Part shown: piece by piece, positions 25,200 through 47,500 of the stretch
Layout: each line of letters starts with the position of its first letter
How positions within the stretch are numbered: the stretch's first letter is position 1
DNA from: Bugula neritina
Taxonomy: Eukaryota > Bryozoa > Gymnolaemata > Cheilostomatida > Bugulidae
Assembly (NCBI GenBank): GCA_964035545.1
Contig: OZ037767.1
Location: 7,306,207 to 7,370,206, forward strand
Length of the DNA stretch: 64,000 bases
Direction: 5' to 3'
Program-made: the position numbers and the translations under genes
The notes under the pieces: model-generated
Told to the model about the DNA's origin: nothing
What the model saw: only the letters and a program-made list of their open reading frames with translations
Databases searched by the model: none

Positions 25200-25205
25200 A
25201 ATAAA
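25200..25205 (+). promoter_or_regulatory. Poly(A) signal of the alpha-tubulin gene
   Basis: AATAAA about 250 nt after the tubulin stop codon. Confidence 0.6.
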
Positions 25206-25230
25206 CAATAATACTTGTAACAAAACACAG

Positions 25231-25236
25231 TTTATT
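25231..25236 (-). promoter_or_regulatory. Poly(A) signal of ALDH1L
   Basis: tttatt on the plus strand, AATAAA on the transcript strand, 87 nt past the ALDH1L stop. Confidence 0.6.
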
Positions 25237-25322
25237 TAGACATTAAACAAAACTGTTTGCTTGACTGGCTGATTCATTAAAATAAATAGAAAAAGTATAT
25301 TTTAAAACGCCGAATGCTTTGT

Positions 25323-35553
<10,231 letters not shown>

Positions 35554-36560
35554 TGTAGCTGAGATTCAGTAGATTACCTACAATAGGAAAAAGGTAGATA
35601 ACTTCAAATAAAGTGACAAATTCTCATTGCTATACTACTGAATATATAATAAAACAGCTCTGGATGAGAAATACTACAAGAACAAATGTTGTGCAAAATG
35701 TCAAAGACTCTAGGGAAAAACATTATTATATAGTCTTTACATTGTAGTACAAGCATGCTAAATCCTATTCAAATACACAATACAGTCATACAAGAGACGT
35801 ATACAAGATTTCACAGAACTCTACATATAATTAATCAAGCATTATTATTTCCACGTGTCAGTCAAATTTGTTTGTCACTGTAATAACAGGTATGTAAGAA
35901 TTCTTATCAATACTGGAGATTAATAGGATAAAAGGAGTCACAAGAATTTCAATATTAAATCAGCTGCCTAACACTCTAACCAGTCTCTGCAGCAAATTCA
36001 GTGTAACGTGACAATTAGCATCATTGAATCAATCTCCAACTCACCAGTGGTACTAATTATGTTAGCAGTAAGTCAATACATTATAACTGGGTTGAAAAAT
36101 TACCAATCATGGCAATGGCTGTCAATAGCTTGAAATATTCAAATTAAGTCCAAGTCCAAACGTGAATAGACTTGATATACTTAAAGCTCATTAAAGTTAA
36201 TCTCAAACCGCCACAACAATATTGAAACAACCACCACACAATATATTACTTGATCTGAGATGCATGGTAAAAGTTTGGTGCAAATTATGAACCAGATATA
36301 CGGAAAGAGAAAAAATTTAAAGCTAGGTTGCACATTATAGAGTCATTAATTTACTAACTTACAGTTAAACATTAAAACAATTATCAGTATACTACTTTAA
36401 GTACATGCTAAACTTCCTACATATACAATTCCCCACAACATTGCAGAGCAATTTGAAGATCATTACGCTGCATAACTATTTCAATAAATTCTTTAAACAG
36501 AATTGAACTGCTTCCAGTAAATAAACACATGCCAAAAAAGCAAAGTGCAGATAGAAAGTG

Positions 36561-36604
36561 AAAGTAGGAATTAGCAGTATGATTCTACTGCTAATTCCTA
36601 CTTT
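36561..36604. repeat. Perfect 19-bp hairpin, 6-nt loop
   Basis: Arms 36561-36579 and 36586-36604 are exact inverted copies (aaagtaggaattagcagta and its complement) around tgattc. It lies in the ALDH1L/KIAA0825 intergenic region. Confidence 0.93.
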
Positions 36605-37839
36605 GACTTACAGTTATACTTATAGGCTATCCCTATAGCTTTAACAGTTATAACAGAATCAGAACGACTGAGAGAATTAGGGTGTCAATATGATTGAATA
36701 TGAATATCAATGTGAAACTTAATGTCAAACTTGATGATTCATTCCAATTCCAAGACCAATGTTTATTAAACTAAGTCTAAAAGCAAAAACTAAAAGGAAA
36801 GTTTAATACTTATAGTTAATGTTATACTTAGTCTTGACACCCATACACTTACAGCAGTAGCATACTATTACATTTACTAATACTAACAGTTATACTTATA
36901 CTTAAAGCATTAGGCTTAGCTCTGCTAAAGGCCGAAAGGTTGGCCTTGAAGCTGAATTTGATCTTAAACTACCGACTACGTCTAGTTCTACGACTACTGC
37001 AACGCCAACTGCAAGAGAATGACTATGAGCCTTAAAATTTGTTGCTAGATAATTTAATGTTTGCTCAAAAGTTATGGTTATGCTACGTATAACATATACA
37101 TGATTAAGTTATTCGTTCATGTTATTGAGAATTAAACTTACTATTGAGTAGAGAAGTGAAAAATATGCAAGTCAAGGAGCACGGTCACTAGAACTGGTTT
37201 ATTCCCGATGACTGTTCAAAAACAAAATGAATAAGCAGTATCATAAGCCTAAGCGCGTTAAATTTTATAAGCCGTAAATTCGGTCTTATGTATAAAACAC
37301 CATATTAGTTTGTTCTTTTCAATAAACCTAGAAACTTAAACTATATACCTTTATTTCTATTGGCTGTTTAAACACACCTCTTTTTTAAGCAAATTAGAGT
37401 TATGCTCTCATGATAATATATTTTAAAGCCTGTGATCTATAAATTAAAATATTCGCTGAAAGTGATACCCTAGGATACTGAAAGTAAACGTATAATAAAT
37501 GATATGCTTTTTGAATTTAGGCAATTATTATTGACAATAAATGATCTAAGGTCAAACTATAGTCTGAGTTGCATTATTTTTAAAACATAATTGTCCCAAC
37601 TACAAAAATATAAGTTTAAACCTGCTAAGCATGAATTTTTTGTCATGGAGATAAAGAAACATCTCTGAAAATTTTGTACATGAAGATGGAGTCACTTTAA
37701 TTTTCATTTTAGGAATATAGTTATATACTTTATAATCAAATTATGATTTAAAGTAGTTATTAATCATGATGAATAAACATTACTAGTATACAATACAATG
37801 TGCATCACAACAAACAAGTATCAGTATTCCAAAACCTGT

Positions 37840-38055
37840 AATACTAATAGTAATAGTAAATGTAATACTAATACTAATAGTAATAGTAATACTAATAGTA
37901 ATAGTAATACTAATAGTAATAGTAATAGTAATACTAATAGTAATACTAATAACTAATAAGTAATACCAGTACTAGTAGTAATAGTAGTAGTAGTAGTAGT
38001 AGCACTACGAATATTACTACTAGTATTACTATTACTAATACTATTAGTATTACTA
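37840..38055. repeat. ANT-trinucleotide block
   Basis: Phased mixture of AAT, AGT, ACT and ATT triplets (aatactaatagtaatagtaa...), switching from the AAT/AGT side to the ATT/ACT side in its last third, so the two halves can pair. It sits about 0.5 kb before the KIAA0825 start codon. Confidence 0.85.
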
Positions 38056-38534
38056 AGAGTAAGTCTGTAGCTGTAAGATAGAATAAAACACAACTCAAAC
38101 TTTTGGCACCATGTTGACTTAAAATGTGCTACAAGTTTATGTTTTTAGCTGCTCTGAAAGAATTGTTTTAACTTTATAAGCGGCTTTGAGTTAGGAGTGA
38201 TTGACTCTGAGTGCAGTAGTTTGGGGTTCTTGAGTTTGAAGTTCGGGTGTACCCCAAAAATATTTTTTAAATTTTTTCCTGCCATTTATTTATCTTCAAT
38301 GCTGACATTTTAATTCTCTGACAATTTATTAACTCATTGAAGCAAAGTATTTACATAATTCTGAGAAGGTGTAGCCCTTAACACTGTTTCTTTTATATTT
38401 TACAATGGTATCTTATTATTTAGCAGTGAATATTTATTACTGGTATATAAGTGTGAGCTACTGAGGTTTAAGTTTATAATTAACTTCTGTGAAATAACTC
38501 CTAAGACTGAATATTATCTGTAGATGCTTGAAAA

Positions 38535-41500
38535 ATGAGCCGAATTGTTATACCAGATGCTTCCCTCCTTACTCCTAAACAGAATCAAATTGAGGATAAG
38601 ATTGAGATAAACACTCAGAGGTTTGTTGTACTAATGCCTAGTTCTTATTAGATGTCATAACTTGACAGTTAGAGATCATCAAAATAATGTGTATCAAAAT
38701 ATTCTGTTTTCAATCAATACTGTGAACAGTTTTTATTACTTTTTTTAAAATATTCATATACGATTACTTATGAGCGGAAGAAATATTTTATCACATTTTC
38801 ACTTTATATTTGGCACACATAGTACCGATATCATCACAATGTGTTTGCAAAACTTTTAAACCAGGCGTCTGCAAGGTTAGGAGTTCAGCTAATCACCGGA
38901 AATGTAAGAACAGTAATAATCTGGCAAGTTTAATTTTGGAATCTTTATATTTACAAATTATATTGCTTAGCATGTATTTAGCATTGGGGAAAAATATTTT
39001 CTGAAACTGTAAAATTTATGATCGCCAACATTGTAGAATGGGCAAGTTTTGGTACTAACCAATTAAATGTTTTTCGAAACCGTAATTTTCCAATTTCAAA
39101 ATCTTGTGATGATAATGTGATAAAGTAGATATTAGTTAATGAATCATTTTTGCACAAAACCTACACTAAATTTTAGCTGACTACTCAGACTACACACCCA
39201 GCATCATTTCTCTAAGTTGATTATGTTAATCTAACCTCAAGAAATTTACATTAAAAACGTGCCCGGGGGTTGTCTTCGCATATCTCATAATCAGCCTGCA
39301 ACTCTTTTATATTAAAAAATTCTTGCCTAAGCATTGTTTGCACGTTTGCACATATCAGGTTATCAGTCCTCAATTTCTTTAATATGTTGTAAAACATGCT
39401 TTTATGGTTAAAACTTCTTTGTAAATTATTTTTTTATTAAAAGAACTTTCTATAGAATGACAAGTAAATTGTTTAACTTAATGTAAATGACTAAATCATC
39501 ATTGAACAACAACTCAACTAGAAGCCATATTCACACTATAATATACTGGATAGCAGAGGATAAAAATGTATTTTAGGATCCAGGAGTGTCTGGACTCCAT
39601 TGAAAATTTGCTACAAGACTTACCGTCTGCTGGAGACACATCTGACCTTGACCTTGAAGAGCGACTACGTCACGTCTCTAACTATCACAGTATTGAAAAA
39701 ACTGCATGCTATGAGCTAGACCTCGAAGACCTGCAGAGTTTTCTAACAAACATAGTTAGTCCTAAAAGTTCTTAGTAAATTATTTCTTTTCATTTTTAAT
39801 GATGACAAGCACAGCATAAGATGAAAGCAGGATATTAATTTATTCTTGTCTCTATCATTATTTCTTCAATAATTGGGTTATATGAATTAACACCTTCTGT
39901 TTATGAGATAAAATAATGATGCCAAAATTTTTATTTCAAATTGTATTTTAATTTTGCTACAGGAAGAAAACTGAATAATTTGTATTTTTTCTTAACTACA
40001 TGTAGTTTATCGCTTAGCCAATATATTGAGTATTTAGCCACGACAACATCTTTAGTAAACTTCAAGTGTGTTTAAAGGATTGCTCTATCTTGTCTAATAA
40101 ATGGCCATTTAGGTCAAACACATATAATATTGTGTTTTTCTAAGCATGCATTGACAAAAAGCATTTGACCAAAGGTAGAAAAAGTTAGTTGAAGTTGAGG
40201 GTGTAGATTGGTAACAGCCAAAACGCCGATTTTGAAATGAGCTGGGAAGTGTGACGTAACAGCGCCAGCATTCCTGCTGGTCACGTGACTATACAAATGA
40301 ATAACTATAGAAATATGACTGTGAGATGTAATCTTTTAGCTTGCAATTTGTATATTTATAGAAGTGCAAATGTGAATTATCTCAATCTATAGTTTTTTGA
40401 CATTTTAAATAACATGTATGTGAAAACATTAGGCTATATTTTGCTTGTAAACATTAGAAAAAAGCCTTGCAAAAGCATGCATTCTTTAGGATGAATGCTT
40501 GCGATCGATCTAAACTAAGTCAGATCGTGCAATATTACGGGCACACCAAAGCTGACCTATATAGCGCACTGTCACTGCTTGAGCGTAATTGGTTGATGTT
40601 GTGCCCAGCAACCTTGAATACTAGCGTTATAGTTAGCACGTGCAGCATAGTTACTGGCGTTCACACGTCATGTATTAGGCTATTCTTTTTCATGGCTGAA
40701 AATTTTACCTCCCTCAAAATTGGAATTTTGAAAAGCTGTTTTCTAGGCATATATCCCTTTGCAAAGTCACAATTGTTTGCATACACATTAGATTATAGTT
40801 TATAATTATAATGTGATTGTAATAAACTAAGATAGAGCAATCCTTTAAGTGTGTAAACTTCCGTTTTGTTTATGGAATGCATTATTGCCACCATCACCTT
40901 TGATCACCACAGAGTAACTACATAACAAAGAACCCAGGATCTGAGCAGTCAATTCTCTCTTTGCTACTCAACCTCTGCTCTCACACTGGACTAACTTTAC
41001 CATGGAAAGTGTGTGGTCAAGGTGGGCAGAGGGCTTCTGTGATGTCACTGAATGTTGTGAATGATGAAGATGAACAGGTACTTGCACTTGCTATTTTAAT
41101 TAATAGATCATGCATCATACATTGAAGTGCAACTGCCTTAGTTATATTTATATAATAATAAAATGTGTAAGATTATGGTATCTACAACCTATAAACATGA
41201 TTTTAAAGTTGTGCATAGGCTGACAATGGTGTATATATATTTTTGTATTTTATACAAGTACTGATTCCACTTCAATTAATTTATTTATATATATTTTATA
41301 AACTTGCCATTTGCCTTATCTGTAGATGTGTGATGCATTGTGGGAGGAAATTAGAAGGGCACTAGAAGATTATGTCGTCGCGTGTCTGTACCAGCTACCA
41401 ATTTCAGACGACAGTTTGACTATTAGAAGCAATCGATCTCAGTATATCGACAAACTACAGCTGCTAACTTCTACACGGCAGCTTTGTCAGCAGTACAGGT

Positions 41501-44500
41501 GTGCTAAATGATATGTTCACTTGGTTTTATTTTAATACAGGTTTACCCTCTTAATCTTTCTATAAATCGTTTTGATGTTTTGTCTTAAAATATCTCAAAT
41601 GGTCACAATTTATTAATTCAGTACAATTTTATTAAATTCTAATTTTTGCAGATCGTTGCGAGTTTACTGTCTCAATCAGTTGGTTAATGACCAGTTGTCA
41701 AGTGAGGGGAGCTCTGCTACATTCCCTCAAATAGTCAATGCATTTGATAGAATCTCAACTAATGTTATCACTATGATTGATAGTGACTTTCATTTACTCG
41801 TTTCTGGAATTTTTAAAAAGGTAATTCAATTTTCTGACGTGTAGTAGTTATAATAATTTAGTGTTTATACAAGCATTAAATACCATTTTTATTCTAAATT
41901 GTTTAAATCGAAGGCACCTCATAGATAACAAGGTAATGCTCTTGTGTTCCTACTCGTAGATGACAAGGTGTTGAAAACTTATATATTCTTAGTAGAAACA
42001 TATAATACGTACTGCTTTGACTTATAAAACAATTTTAAGTTTATTTTTAGGCATTAAAAGATCGTGATACAACCTCTGTATCTAAACTGGTTATATTTGA
42101 AAGCTGCATCAACCATTTATATTATATGTTTTACTGTTACTATTGTGAACAGATTTTGAGAAGAAATGGTGTGGTGGTTCGTGGAACTACCAGCAGCACA
42201 ACATGTAGGGTCGCGTAATTGACCCGGAACAATGGATAGCCAATTAGCGTAGTTGATAGTTAGCAGCAATTGTAGTTTCCCGCTGCTAAGGCAGTCGAAG
42301 CTAGAGTGTGAAATAGATTAGATGTGTAACTTGTTAGAAATAATGTATCGTGTTTTTATGATGTATAGTTGTGAATAAAATATACTCGTTCACTCGACTT
42401 AGCCTGGTGCAGTTCTATACTAGATAAATAGACTCTCTGGATAGCATATCAACCCTAATCTGAAAATTATAACAATATTTCTTTGTAAAAACAACAAAAA
42501 ATTTTTATCTGAAACTCTGTAAATGGCTCGGAAGTTGGGTTGAAAATTTAGCATTTGTTTTCATAAACTTTTTAAATGTGCTAGCAATTTAAGTCCCAAA
42601 AATCCTTTTAGCTCGATTAAATATTTTACTGCATAATGGTAAAATGATGGCTGTTACAGAATGCTTCAGCCATAAATTGCCTGTACACTGTGCATCAAAG
42701 TATTGTATTCAAAGTAACAAAGTGTATGTGCATTCATGTGATCCATGTATGTAAAACACAAATTTACGATTACATTTTTAGTCTGAGAATAATGTGAAAT
42801 TGTCTAGTCTGATTATTAGTTGCACTCTTGTAGGTTTCTACGACCTTTGAGGTCATTAGCTCCATATACTTTGACAAGCTGACAGATGAACTAGAGTCTG
42901 TGTTTGATGACTTGGGGAATGATTTGTTTGGTCAACTGGACAGTAAGTTAACCAGCAGACGTCAATCGGATATTGCTCTTGCTGGCAAACTTAAGGATAA
43001 GATTTCCAAGTCGAAGAGAGGTCGAGATAGAATTACTAGTACTGGAACAACTAGTATAGAAAGTGAAGTACGTTCTTTTGCATTTAATTTGTTAATTTTT
43101 TTTAATGTTTTAGTGTCGATGTACAATTGAATTTCATAAAATATCTCAATCATGTCAAATTATGATAAACTATTTTGACCAAGCTTAACATCAACTGACT
43201 TTGTTTTACTCTCTTGTGTTTATGTAGCAAAAGAAAATGGTGTAAATAGTATACTATCTTCTGTTTGGTGCTCAAAAAATTCTCATTAACAACATATTCC
43301 AATAAACCAAATTGCATAATTGGACGCATAATAAGTTAAAACATGTAGCAGAATGTGTAATTGACTTGTAACATCATTACCAGTTGGTGTGTTTATCTCC
43401 AGACTGCGTTGAGCTCCGAGATAGCAATGAGCATTGTACAGCTAGCTCGAGCTCTGAATAACATAGACAGTCATGTATACAACCTCTACCTCATGTCCTA
43501 TACGGGACTTCGTGGCACCTCCTCCAACTCTCTACACTCAGCTGACAGGATCCGAGGGGTAACTCACTTTAGTTGACTTTTCATTCTGGTTCATTTTAAG
43601 TGCAGAATTCCGTATAGTTTTTCAAGCTATAAATTAATTTAATAAATGTATTATTTTATTTGACAAGTTTCCTTTTGCACTTGTTTAGTATTTCATTCTC
43701 TTTACGTATCATGCCAGTTGTTCTCTAAGTTTGTATATTTTAACCAGGTGTTGAAATCAACCAGTGTAACCGACATCTCAGTACTCAGTGAATCTCTAAC
43801 CAGTGAAACCAGTGATCTGCCATCTTTTCTTCAGTCTAGTAGACTTCACTATCAGTTATACGACAAAGCTCCGCAGGTAAATTAAATTATTTTATAAATC
43901 TGGGTAAACTGATTTGTTTTAGTAGTTAATACGAAATTAACTGGATAAATTTGGTTGGTAATGGGTGATACTAGTGCTTATTTTTAAAATTTCAAGTTAT
44001 GAACAATAGTGATCAAATTATCAATATTCAGTAACTAATGATCTGCTGATTACACCTTAATAATGTTCTGCTGATTACACCTTAATAATGTTCTGCTGAT
44101 CACACCTTAATTATGTTCTGCTAGTCACACCTTAATAATGTTCTGCTGATCACCTACATATATGTTGTGTCTTCAGGTTGTAGACAAACCGTTGCATCAT
44201 GACAAGCCTCTGTTTCTCTGGCAGCAATCCTTGAAGAGATTTGTGTCTCCTCTCTCGGCATTCGTTGAAGCAACCATAAACTCCGCGGGTGCCGTGTGTG
44301 TGGCTCAGCTCACATCTGGTGGTACACTGGAGACTGTGAAACTGTGTCCTTCCATTAGAGGCAGTAAAATGGAGTATCCAGTCACCGTATGGAAGGTGGT
44401 TATATCACTTCTGTTTGAGAATTATTGCTTCCGTTATTAGTTCATTACTATTACTTTTATTAATAATTATTAAAAAACTAATTTTATTAGCCATTTTTTA

Positions 44501-47500
44501 GATTTAGCTGCATAGTTATATCATTCTGTCATTACCAATTTTTTTCTGACACTTCTAAAGTAGTTTTTATTTTATGCTTTCTAATTTTAAATTGAAAATA
44601 TTTTTATTCCAACTTAGACAATCTACATATTCTATTAACTAATCTTTTATCTTTTCGTGTATCTTGTTATTTACTTCATTGATTTTGATATGTAAGCTTC
44701 TGCCATTTAACTTGCACCAAATCTATTGACCTAGTTAAGTCCATTTCATTTCTTTGTGTACAAGTTTACTTGCTAATAATCTCGTTGACTTATACCAGTA
44801 GAGCAGTGAATGCAAGACATGTAGTATACTATGTACTTACAGCCAGTGGTAGACTTTGTTCTAGAGATGGAGAGCGTGTTTCCCTTGGCTCAGGCAGAGC
44901 ACACCCTTCTTAGTGTGAGACACACATTTATATCTGCTGCTATGTCGTGGTCTAAGAACTTACTGCAGGCATTTCAGAGTGTGGTGAGTCGTGATTATAT
45001 CCGGGTTAATGTCAGTATGTTTTTATAGTAAATCTTCAAAGTCATAGTTTAATTTTTTATTTTTCTACAGTCAGCCAATGTTGAAAGAAGAAGACGACTC
45101 CAGTAGATCAATATTAGCTATAGACTTAAATACTCATAGATTGTCCATAGAGGTTTATATTTTATCCCACAGTTTATTGATCATAATCAGGCGTTAATAC
45201 TGTGTTTTAGGTTGAAGAGAGAGTGAATATAACGTCAAGTAATAGCGTAATTCTAACAGCACTGAGTAGTCTTGCTCTTGTCAGGAACACACTCTATCAA
45301 TGTGACATCACTCTACAGAAGGACAATGAGAAGTATGTTTAGTATTAGTATAACTGTGTAGCGTTTCCTCCTCATGGTCTTTGCTAAGTTATCTAGCACT
45401 GCGTTGTGAGCCCTTGTACTACCAGACCAATCACAGCTATTTAATTTAGCATATACAGCAGTTTGCTTACAAATGACTTGCACATAATAGCTAACTTGCC
45501 CATTATAGCAACTCCCCAAATACTGTCTATCTATCTCATCATCGCTCAGTAGCCACATTTTTCTATAAATACATAATATTGTGTCCAACATCTTTTTTTT
45601 CTACGCATTTCTTCATATATGGCTGTTTTCTTTTATATGTGACAATCAAACACTGGATTTTTAATAAAAGTTCACTCAGATTTTTCAGATGTTTAGCTAG
45701 CTGTGTAAATATTGTATGATTTACTTCAATGAAATACACAGCACCGATTAGTCATACAATGTTATAAGATCTTCTTTGGGAAAGCTCTTACCAAATCCAA
45801 ACATGTACTGTGACATATAAAGTATATTCGGCACAGAAAATATATACGGCACAGGAAACTGTAGATATTCATGTGAAACTCACTTGTATTCCAGACAGAA
45901 CACGTTTGTCCTGGCCTACCACCAAGCATGTCAAGCTGTAGATTCCTTAGCCCAGCAGTACGTTGCCTTAGAGGTTGAGTTTATTAATAAATCTCTGCTG
46001 CACGATGCAGACAGCTTCAACTGGTCAGAAAATAAAGAGTTTTTTGAGGTACTTTCTAATATGCTTTCATATAGTATTAACCTGTGAATATTTATTTCTG
46101 ATTTAAGTTAAATGTTTAAACCCACAATAAAGCTATATTATTATTCTACACATTTTCCAATTTTGCCGAAAGGCGGCGAATTGCTTGCGCCCTCTTTACT
46201 TGTTTTACGTCATATTCCTAGAGATAATTTTGTTATATACGCAGGTGCATAAAATTGGTGTTTTAAAAATACAGGGTGGTATTTAATTAGCATACAGAAT
46301 CTTAGGTAAAGACACAAAAGATATACATATACCTTTTATGTATCTACTGGGTGCTTAATATGGTTTTAGTCGGAGAGATGCTCATTGCCAGTGCAGGCTT
46401 GGTCGTACCACATGCAGATGATGAGACTAGAGTTGTGGTCTACTTGCCCCCCTACTAACGCCTCATCCATGTTCTCCGATATCCTAAGGCAAACCTTAGA
46501 CAGCCTCACTCTTCTTTACCTGAATGTGTATCCATCCTACAGGCGCACCGAACAATACAGGTGATGTGAAGGACATAAATGCATACTATATAATACATAT
46601 CATGGCTTATATACTATGTGTTATGTTGTAGGCTAGACATCACTGTCATATTATATACACTGTGTTATGTTGTAGGCTAGACATCAATGTCATATTATAT
46701 ACAGTGTGTTATGTTGTAGGCTGGACATCACTGTCATATTATATACACTGTATTATGTTGCAGGCTAGACATCACTGTCATATTATATACACTGTATTAT
46801 GTTGTAGGCTAGACATCACTGTCATATTATATACAGTGTATGAGCTCATGTTTCACGTCTGCTCGAATTCCTCTCAGCTGTTAGACTTGGAGAGTGTGGC
46901 ACTGGAACAGCCCTACCTGACCATCCACAGCTGCTGCTGTAAACTCCTGGCTACACTCACTATTGTTGGATCACCATTAGCAGATCTATACAAGTGAGTT
47001 CATAATTTGTAGTTAACAAAACTTTTAAATTGGTAAACAATGGTTTAAGTTTTTAAAGTTATATAATACATTTAACCCATTTGATATATTAAGGTAAATA
47101 TTGAATACTAACAGCTAAAAAGATTAAATATTCCCTGTTGTCCCTAATACTAAAAATTTACCCATAAAGTGATCTTAGCGCAATAATTTTAGCAGTTTGA
47201 TTTTAAACTGAAATAAAATTCTTTGAAACCATTCAGTCATCCAAACTGAAATCTTAGTTGGAAATCGTGAAGGTATGAATGCACCCACAAAGTTCTATTG
47301 TGCACTTTGAAACAGACTGATTATAAAATATTATAAGTTAGATTAGACGGGTCTATCGTGTTTATAACTGATAGGGTGTACAAGAGGGGATATCAGAGGA
47401 GATCTAAACGCAGAAGACAAACCTCTGAGTCAGGAGAAGATGATTCAGGGTACTACAGCCAGTGGCTGTCATGGGTACAGCCGGATATAATACCTAAAGG

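Larger units (their letters stand above)
24952..25322. other. Tail-to-tail spacer between alpha-tubulin and ALDH1L
   Basis: Only 371 nt lie between the two stop codons. The tubulin AATAAA and the ALDH1L AATAAA (opposite strand) are about 25 nt apart, so the two mRNAs should overlap or abut at their 3' ends. Confidence 0.7.
35554..38534. other. Head-to-head spacer between ALDH1L and KIAA0825
   Basis: About 3 kb with no coding signal. It must hold both promoters and any untranslated first exons. Notable contents are a perfect 19-bp hairpin (36561-36604) and a trinucleotide block (37840-38055). I see no CpG-rich patch or obvious TATA arrangement that would place either start. Confidence 0.6.

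Noticed and set aside
40467-40805. 112-codon open frame in a KIAA0825 intron
   Set aside because: Lies wholly inside the hAT-like element and has no transposase features.
42051-42110. Possible extra KIAA0825 exon after tttttag
   Set aside because: The neighbouring exons 41652-41820 and 42834-43067 already join in phase 0, and this stretch has no good donor or family resemblance.
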